Shown here: positions 1 to 6,865 of the stretch, one piece after another
Position numbering within the stretch: position 1 is the first letter of the stretch
Layout of the letters: each line of letters starts with the position of its first letter
DNA from: Nitrosospira sp.
GTDB taxonomy: Bacteria > Pseudomonadota > Gammaproteobacteria > Burkholderiales > Nitrosomonadaceae
Reading direction: 5' to 3'
Assembly: GCA_030453055.1 (NCBI GenBank)
Contig: JAKDLC010000107.1
Location: forward strand, 1-6,865
Length of the DNA: 6,865 bases
Notes under the pieces: model-generated
Seen by the model: only the letters and a program-made list of their open reading frames with translations
The model's database searches: none
Told to the model about the DNA's origin: nothing
Program-made: the position numbers and the translations under genes

Positions 1-940
1 CCTGGGCGCCAGCGATGTTGCCAAAGACATCAAGGTAATTTCCACCGGTTCGCTGGGACTCGATATTGCATTGGGGGTGGGCGGGCTGCCCCGCGGACGG
101 GTGATTGAAATCTACGGGCCGGAGTCGTCCGGCAAAACCACGCTTACACTGCAAGTCATTGCAGAAATGCAGCGGATGGGCGGCACCGCGGCGTTCATCG
201 ACGCGGAACACGCTCTGGACCCGCAATACGCGCAAAAGATCGGCGTGAACGTACAGGAATTATTGATTTCACAGCCCGATAATGGCGAGCAGGCATTGGA
301 AATCGCCGACATGCTGGTGCGCTCCGGCTCAATCGACGTGGTGGTGGTGGATTCGGTCGCGGCCTTGACGCCCCGAGCGGAAATCGAGGGCGAAATGGGC
401 GAGCCGCAAATGGGTTTGCAGGCGAGATTAATGTCGCAGGCGTTGCGCAAGCTTACCGCCAATATCAAACGCAGCAATACCATGGTGATCTTCATTAATC
501 AGATACGCATGAAGATCGGTGTCATGTTTGGCAGCCCCGAAACGACTACCGGCGGCAATGCGCTGAAATTTTACGCATCCGTGCGCCTTGATATACGCCG
601 GACCGGCTCGATCAAGAAGGGCGATGAGGTGATCGGCAGCGAAACGCGCGTCAAGGTGGTCAAGAATAAGGTTGCGCCGCCATTCAAGCAGGCCGAGTTC
701 GATATTCTCTACGGCGAGGGTATTTCACGCGAAGGCGAAATCGTCGAGTTGGGCGTACAACATAAGCTGATTGACAAATCCGGCGCCTGGTACGCATACA
801 AGGGCGACAAAATAGGCCAGGGCAAGGACAATGCCCGCGACTACCTGAAAGAGCATCGTGACGTAGCGATGGAAATAGAGTCGAAGATCCGTACCGCCGT
901 CGGAGTCTCCACTCAGGCGGAAACCGCAACCGTGGAATAG
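1..940 (+). CDS. recA: Recombinase RecA, 5'-partial
   Basis: RecA forms ATP-dependent filaments on single-stranded DNA, drives strand exchange in recombinational repair, and acts as co-protease for LexA in the SOS response. The reading frame is open from base 2, so the first roughly 30 residues, the start codon and any SOS box lie upstream. I see 312 residues. The Walker A motif GPESSGKT is at visible residues 39-46, the catalytic Glu (in AEHALD) at 69, the Walker B Asp (VVVVDS) at 117, the L1 loop around EMGEPQMG, the conserved Gln of [10 protein letters not shown] at 167 and the L2 loop around [13 protein letters not shown]. After Walker A these align without gaps to E. coli RecA as I remember it. 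The protein ends about 13 residues earlier than the E. coli protein, and the tail (ending ETATVE) is less acidic. The stop is TAG at 938-940. recX follows after 18 bases with no terminator hairpin, so co-transcription is likely. Identity is certain; only the N-terminus is missing. Confidence 0.98.
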   Translation, partial: LGASDVAKDIKVISTGSLGLDIALGVGGLPRGRVIEIYGPESSGKTTLTLQVIAEMQRMGGTAAFIDAEHALDPQYAQKIGVNVQELLISQPDNGEQALEIADMLVRSGSIDVVVVDSVAALTPRAEIEGEMGEPQMGLQARLMSQALRKLTANIKRSNTMVIFINQIRMKIGVMFGSPETTTGGNALKFYASVRLDIRRTGSIKKGDEVIGSETRVKVVKNKVAPPFKQAEFDILYGEGISREGEIVELGVQHKLIDKSGAWYAYKGDKIGQGKDNARDYLKEHRDVAMEIESKIRTAVGVSTQAETATVE

Positions 941-958
941 CGGAATCATTGTCTTGGC

Positions 959-1422
959 ATGGGCGTGGCCGTGATGACATCCGGGCCGAGCCTGAAAACC
1001 CGCGCCTTGCGTTATCTGGCGCGACGTGAACACTCGCGGCTGGAGCTGGAAAGGAAGCTCGCCCCGCACGCCAAAACCCCCGAAGAGATTTCTTTCGTGC
1101 TGGATGCGTTGGAACAACACGGCTTTCTGTCCGCTGTGCGCATGGTCGAGCAGGTGATAACCATGCGTAAACGCAACTTTGGCAGTCAACGGATTGTGCA
1201 TGAGTTGCGTGAAAAGGGCATCGCCGAGAATTTAATCGCCGCGGCGCTGCCCAATATCAAGGAAACCGAGCAGGATCGCGCGCGCGAGGTATGGCGGAAG
1301 AAGTTCGGCACAGCGCCCGCCAACGCGAAAGAGCTTGGCAGGCAAGCGCGTTTCCTGATGGGGCGGGGGTTTCCACCGGAAGTGATACGCCAGGTATTGC
1401 GCCGCGCCGATGAGGAAGAAGC

Positions 1423-1426
<4 letters not shown>
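959..1426 (+). CDS. recX: RecA regulatory protein RecX
   Basis: RecX binds RecA filaments, blocks their growth and inhibits RecA ATPase and co-protease activity, which tunes recombination and SOS output. The 155-residue product is close to the usual size (E. coli about 166). It is built of charged, helix-forming segments as expected for the three tandem three-helix repeats. The family-typical opening [20 protein letters not shown] is at residues 16-35, and the later part ([21 protein letters not shown]) resembles the last repeat. Position directly after recA supports the call. The start is uncertain: ATG 959, GTG 965, GTG 971 and ATG 974 are all in frame and none has a clear Shine-Dalgarno sequence. 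Starting at 974 gives a 150-residue protein beginning [15 protein letters not shown], which looks most like family members, so translational coupling to recA or a weak start is possible. The TGA stop at 1424-1426 overlaps the proposed alaS ATG by 4 bases. Confidence 0.93.
1412..1418 (+). promoter_or_regulatory. Ribosome binding site of alaS, inside recX
   Basis: The purine run GAGGAAG lies inside the end of recX. GAGG ends 7 bases before the ATG at 1423, which is near-ideal Shine-Dalgarno spacing and favours 1423 as the alaS start. A second, weaker GGAAG at 1438-1442 lies 4 bases before the in-frame ATG at 1447, so initiation there cannot be excluded. Confidence 0.55.
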
Positions 1427-5041
<3,615 letters not shown>

Positions 5042-5078
5042 GCGCGGCAATTGCGCAGCCGCGGCTTGAGAAGCCTGC

Positions 5079-5663
5079 ATGAGACGGCGGGATAAAAAGC
5101 CTGCAACCGATGATACGGCCGTATCCAAGACCGGTGAGGATGCCACCGCGCTGTTTCGCGACGCGATGCGGGATGTGGCGCCCCTGCCCGCGTCCGGCAA
5201 GATCCCGCAACCCCGCAAACAACCCCTGCCCATCCCGCGCCAGGTTCCGCATGAAGAACAAGCGGCGCCGGGTGATTCGCTCTCCGATCATATCCCGCTG
5301 GAGATGGAAGCGGGAGATGCCTGGTCATTCCTGCGCCCCGGCGTTTCGCGCCTGACGCTGCGCCGTCTGCGGCGTGGTCATTGGGGGATTCAGGCGCAAC
5401 TTGATTTGCACGGGTTTACCCGTGAGGAGGCGCGTGCGGAACTGGTGGCGTTTCTCAATACCAGTAAAATGCGCGGTTTCCGCTGTGTGCGGGTGATACA
5501 CGGCAAGGGACTCGGCTCGAAGTCTCATGAGCCGGTGTTGAAGGCCAGGATCGGAAGCTGGCTCTCCCAGCGCGATGACGTGCTGGCTTTCTGTCAGGCC
5601 AGGCCGGAAGATGGCGGCGGCGGCGCCGTGCTGGTGCTGCTAAAGATCTCTACGCCGCTGTAA
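5079..5663 (+). CDS. Smr-domain protein (SmrA/SmrB-like nuclease)
   Basis: The 194-residue protein has a C-terminal Smr domain at about 105-192, the module also found at the end of MutS2. The hallmark motifs are Asp109-Leu-His-Gly112 and His141-Gly-Lys-Gly144, followed by a conserved GG...AVLVLL strand near the end. Smr proteins cut nucleic acids; E. coli SmrB cleaves mRNA between collided ribosomes and E. coli SmrA is reported as a nuclease. Residues 1-95 are charged and proline-rich, probably disordered except for a short helix at 20-31 (EDATALFRDAMR) that resembles the N-terminal segment of both E. coli proteins as I recall them. The segment before the domain (RPGVSRLTLRRLRRG) resembles SmrB, whereas the KSH after HGKG resembles SmrA, so I give no symbol. 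It begins 37 bases after trxB with GAGAAG (5068-5073) 5 bases before the ATG. It is not MutS or MutS2: there is no ATPase domain. Its substrate cannot be read from the sequence. Confidence 0.9.
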   Translation: MRRRDKKPATDDTAVSKTGEDATALFRDAMRDVAPLPASGKIPQPRKQPLPIPRQVPHEEQAAPGDSLSDHIPLEMEAGDAWSFLRPGVSRLTLRRLRRGHWGIQAQLDLHGFTREEARAELVAFLNTSKMRGFRCVRVIHGKGLGSKSHEPVLKARIGSWLSQRDDVLAFCQARPEDGGGGAVLVLLKISTPL

Positions 5664-5715
5664 AACAATCGCTAAAGCAATGCCTTGTAAGGTTCATAGT
5701 GGCCGGCTCGACGGA

Positions 5716-6111
5716 TTACAGGGTCGGATTCGGTTCGTGTGAATAGGTTTTTTCATGCAGGCTCTGGCACCGTACGCATCGTTGCGCAGTGGGGTAAGCC
5801 ATGAGCCGGTCAAAGCCGATTTCGCCGCCGCAATCGATGCAATCGCCGAAATTCAGTTCCGCCAGGCGTTTTAGCGTCGCTTCCACCTCGCGCATCTCGT
5901 TTACCTGACGGTCCACGATAGCGGCGTCCAGGTCCACCAGCATGTCGGCCACCGAATCATCGCCGATATCAGCCACACTGCCTGCCAAATCGACGTAACG
6001 TTGTTCGCCCGAGCGTTCCAGTTCGCCTCGGACTTCCTCCCGCAAATCCAGATAACGTTGTTGCAGCGCTGTTTTAAGCTGCGCTAGTTGGTCGTCGGTC
6101 AGTTTTGCCAT
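5716..6111 (-). CDS. TraR/DksA-family zinc-finger regulator
   Basis: DksA-type proteins insert a coiled coil into the RNA polymerase secondary channel and alter promoter-complex stability, often together with ppGpp. This 131-residue protein has two long helices (about 5-35 and 55-88) that would form the coiled coil, and a four-cysteine zinc finger, Cys91/Cys94 and Cys112/Cys115. Spacing is the same as E. coli Cys114/117/135/138. Counting back from Cys91 without gaps puts Asp48 and Asp51 on the E. coli tip residues Asp71 and Asp74, with Ser53 where E. coli has Ala76. It is about 20 residues shorter than E. coli DksA (151), mainly at the N-terminus, so it may be a paralogue rather than the main DksA. 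The start is ATG at 6111-6109, with AAGGAA (6126-6121) 9 bases upstream. The frame continues to an ATG at 6177, but those 22 extra residues look like leader sequence. It lies 110 bases downstream of the peroxiredoxin gene and converges with smr. Confidence 0.92.
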   Translation of the reverse strand: MAKLTDDQLAQLKTALQQRYLDLREEVRGELERSGEQRYVDLAGSVADIGDDSVADMLVDLDAAIVDRQVNEMREVEATLKRLAELNFGDCIDCGGEIGFDRLMAYPTAQRCVRCQSLHEKTYSHEPNPTL

Positions 6112-6144
6112 GATGGATGTTTCCTTATTGTATTGCCACCGCCA

Positions 6145-6150
6145 TTTATA
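6145..6150 (-). promoter_or_regulatory. Possible -10 box of the DksA-like gene
   Basis: Read on the - strand, TATAAA lies about 34 bases upstream of the start codon at 6111, in the AT-rich gap between the two - strand genes. I find no good -35 hexamer 16-18 bases further upstream. No T-tailed hairpin follows the peroxiredoxin stop, so read-through from that gene is an alternative source of transcription. Weak call. Confidence 0.2.
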
Positions 6151-6221
6151 CAGGAGAGGATAGGCATTGCGCTTCAATTGAATCCATAAATTGTTAAGTT
6201 AGTTTGCGAAAGCCCCGGGGG

Positions 6222-6749
6222 TTACGAACCCTTCAGTTTCTTCACATCCTCGATCACTTCGGCAGAGTTGCGCGAAGTGCTGGCCGACAGGTAGATTCTG
6301 GCAATCCTGCCTTCCGGGTCGATCAGGAAGGTATTGCGCTTGGCCAGGCTGCCATCGCTGCGAAGTGAACCGTAACGCGCGGCAGTCTCGCCTTTGCTAT
6401 CCGCCAGAAGCGGAAACGGAAGACTATATTTTTTTGCGAAGTTGGCATGACTGGCGGTGTCGTCCACGCTCACCCCGACCACCTGCGCTCCCAGTTCTGC
6501 AAGCGCGTGGATATCATCGCGGAACTTGCACGCCTGCTCGGTGCAACCGGGCGTGTCGTCCTTGACATAGAAATACAGCGCCAGCCACTTACCGCGAAAA
6601 TCCGCCAGCGTACGCGTTTTTCCGTCCTGGTCGGGAAGGCTGAAATCCGGCGCCGGCTGACCCACTTTGAGCGGCTCGGCGCTTGTAGCGGGGCTCCCAA
6701 AAAACAGAACCATTGCCATCGACGTTGCGAGTATTGCAAGTGATTTCAT
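6222..6749 (-). CDS. Exported peroxiredoxin, PrxQ/Bcp type
   Basis: Peroxiredoxins reduce hydrogen peroxide and organic hydroperoxides with an active-site cysteine. The 175-residue precursor begins with a signal peptide: Lys2, a hydrophobic stretch at about 4-18, then SPATSA with probable cleavage after Ala24. There is no lipobox cysteine, so the mature protein should be soluble in the periplasm. The thioredoxin-fold domain contains the motif [13 protein letters not shown]: Cys69 is the peroxidatic cysteine, and Cys74, five residues on, fits the resolving cysteine of atypical 2-Cys PrxQ/Bcp enzymes such as E. coli Bcp. The preceding [13 protein letters not shown] and the later [15 protein letters not shown] are also typical. 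E. coli Bcp is cytoplasmic and about 156 residues, so export is the notable difference. AGGGG (6760-6756) lies 6 bases before the ATG, a good Shine-Dalgarno sequence. The stop is TAA. Its electron donor is unknown; cytoplasmic TrxB/thioredoxin cannot reach it directly. Confidence 0.93.
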   Translation of the reverse strand: MKSLAILATSMAMVLFFGSPATSAEPLKVGQPAPDFSLPDQDGKTRTLADFRGKWLALYFYVKDDTPGCTEQACKFRDDIHALAELGAQVVGVSVDDTASHANFAKKYSLPFPLLADSKGETAARYGSLRSDGSLAKRNTFLIDPEGRIARIYLSASTSRNSAEVIEDVKKLKGS

Positions 6750-6755
6750 AATATG

Positions 6756-6760
6756 CCCCT
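6756..6760 (-). promoter_or_regulatory. Ribosome binding site of the peroxiredoxin gene
   Basis: AGGGG on the - strand lies 6 bases before the ATG at 6749, the clearest Shine-Dalgarno sequence of the two - strand genes. It sits only a few bases downstream of the palindromic repeat at 6764-6794. Confidence 0.6.
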
Positions 6761-6763
6761 ATA

Positions 6764-6794
6764 GTAGGATGGGTGGAGCAACGCGCAACCCATC
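6764..6794. repeat. Palindromic dispersed-repeat-like element
   Basis: GATGGGT (6768-6774) and ACCCATC (6788-6794) are perfect 7-base inverted arms around 13 bases. Inner pairs G6776-C6786, G6778-C6784 and C6779-G6783 extend the stem across two mismatches to an AAC triloop, so the element can fold as an imperfect hairpin on either strand. The pattern GTAGGATGGGT...AACCCATC is one I recognise from memory as a short palindrome scattered between genes in many proteobacterial genomes. A single copy is visible here, so repetitiveness cannot be shown from this window. It lies 15-45 bases upstream of the peroxiredoxin start codon, in its leader or promoter. Confidence 0.55.
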
Positions 6795-6865
6795 AATCGT
6801 CTGGTCTGTTATGCCCGCTACTCCGTTCATATCCATCAGCCCCATACGGTTTTCTGACCGGCCAG
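6795..6865. other. Right-edge intergenic stretch, no gene assigned
   Basis: These 71 bases lie upstream of the peroxiredoxin gene and beyond the palindrome. A + strand frame opens at ATG 6811 (beginning MPATPFISISPIRF) and runs off the edge after 18 codons, but it has no Shine-Dalgarno sequence and matches no family I recognise. The - strand frames are also short and uninformative. The stretch could contain the start of a divergent gene or only promoter DNA. Confidence 0.3.

Noticed and set aside
5043..5063. Stem CGCGGC/GCCGCG with a 9-base loop between trxB and smr
   Set aside because: Only six pairs and no T-run after it, so it is not a credible intrinsic terminator; GC-rich DNA yields such stems by chance.
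5664..5715. Possible bidirectional terminator between smr and the DksA-like gene
   Set aside because: CCTTGTAAGG has a four-base stem with a two-base loop and no adjoining T-run; no stable hairpin was found.
6112..6177. 22-residue N-terminal extension of the DksA-like protein from ATG 6177
   Set aside because: The extension would cover the Shine-Dalgarno AAGGAA and the AT-rich upstream DNA, and does not look like DksA sequence; ATG 6111 has proper spacing.
6175..6193. Inverted repeat CAATT/AATTG with a 9-base spacer upstream of the DksA-like gene
   Set aside because: Five AT-rich pairs in AT-rich intergenic DNA are likely by chance, and no known operator pattern matches.
6219..6231. GGGTT-ACG-AACCC hairpin at the end of the peroxiredoxin gene
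   Set aside because: The five-base stem overlaps the stop codon, and the - strand sequence after it (CCGGGGCTTTCGC) has no T-run, so it is unlikely to be a terminator.
6811..6865. Start of a + strand gene at ATG 6811 running off the window
   Set aside because: Only 18 codons are visible, without a ribosome binding site or family resemblance; too little to call.

Overview
The window is about 6.9 kb of compact, GC-rich chromosomal DNA. I see a housekeeping cluster on the + strand and two genes on the - strand that converge on it. Protein character (RecA, AlaRS and TrxB close to the gammaproteobacterial/betaproteobacterial types, and a betaproteobacterial-looking Smr protein and short DksA-like protein) suggests a betaproteobacterium, possibly of the Nitrosomonadaceae (Nitrosospira-like). 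That placement rests on familiarity with these families, not on a database search.

Layout of the + strand: the 3' nine-tenths of recA (it begins upstream of the window), recX 18 bases later, alaS overlapping the end of recX by 4 bases (ATGA), trxB after a 49-base AT-rich gap, and a stand-alone Smr-domain gene 37 bases further on. The order recA-recX-alaS is the one known from E. coli, where csrA follows; here trxB and smr follow instead. The close spacing suggests one transcription unit, perhaps with an extra promoter before trxB. Layout of the - strand: a gene for an exported PrxQ/Bcp-type peroxiredoxin, then, 110 bases downstream of it, a 131-residue TraR/DksA-family zinc-finger protein. 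The smr and dksA-like genes end tail to tail, 52 bases apart, with no convincing terminator between them.

Functionally the window combines recombinational DNA repair and its modulator (RecA, RecX), translation fidelity (AlaRS), thiol redox balance (TrxB), a probable nucleic-acid nuclease of the Smr family, a probable RNA-polymerase secondary-channel regulator (DksA-like), and peroxide defence outside the cytoplasm (peroxiredoxin). TrxB feeds cytoplasmic thioredoxin, so the exported peroxiredoxin would need a separate route for electrons.

There is no gene-free stretch above 300 bases. The right edge (6750-6865) holds an imperfect palindrome of a type I recognise as a dispersed repeat, placed directly in front of the peroxiredoxin gene, and about 70 bases with no assignable gene. 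I see no CRISPR array, insertion sequence, phage gene, tRNA or rRNA, and no evidence of a new multi-gene system. The points most worth a second look are the DksA-like protein with an altered coiled-coil tip, the Smr protein with mixed SmrA/SmrB traits, and the repeat at the peroxiredoxin start.
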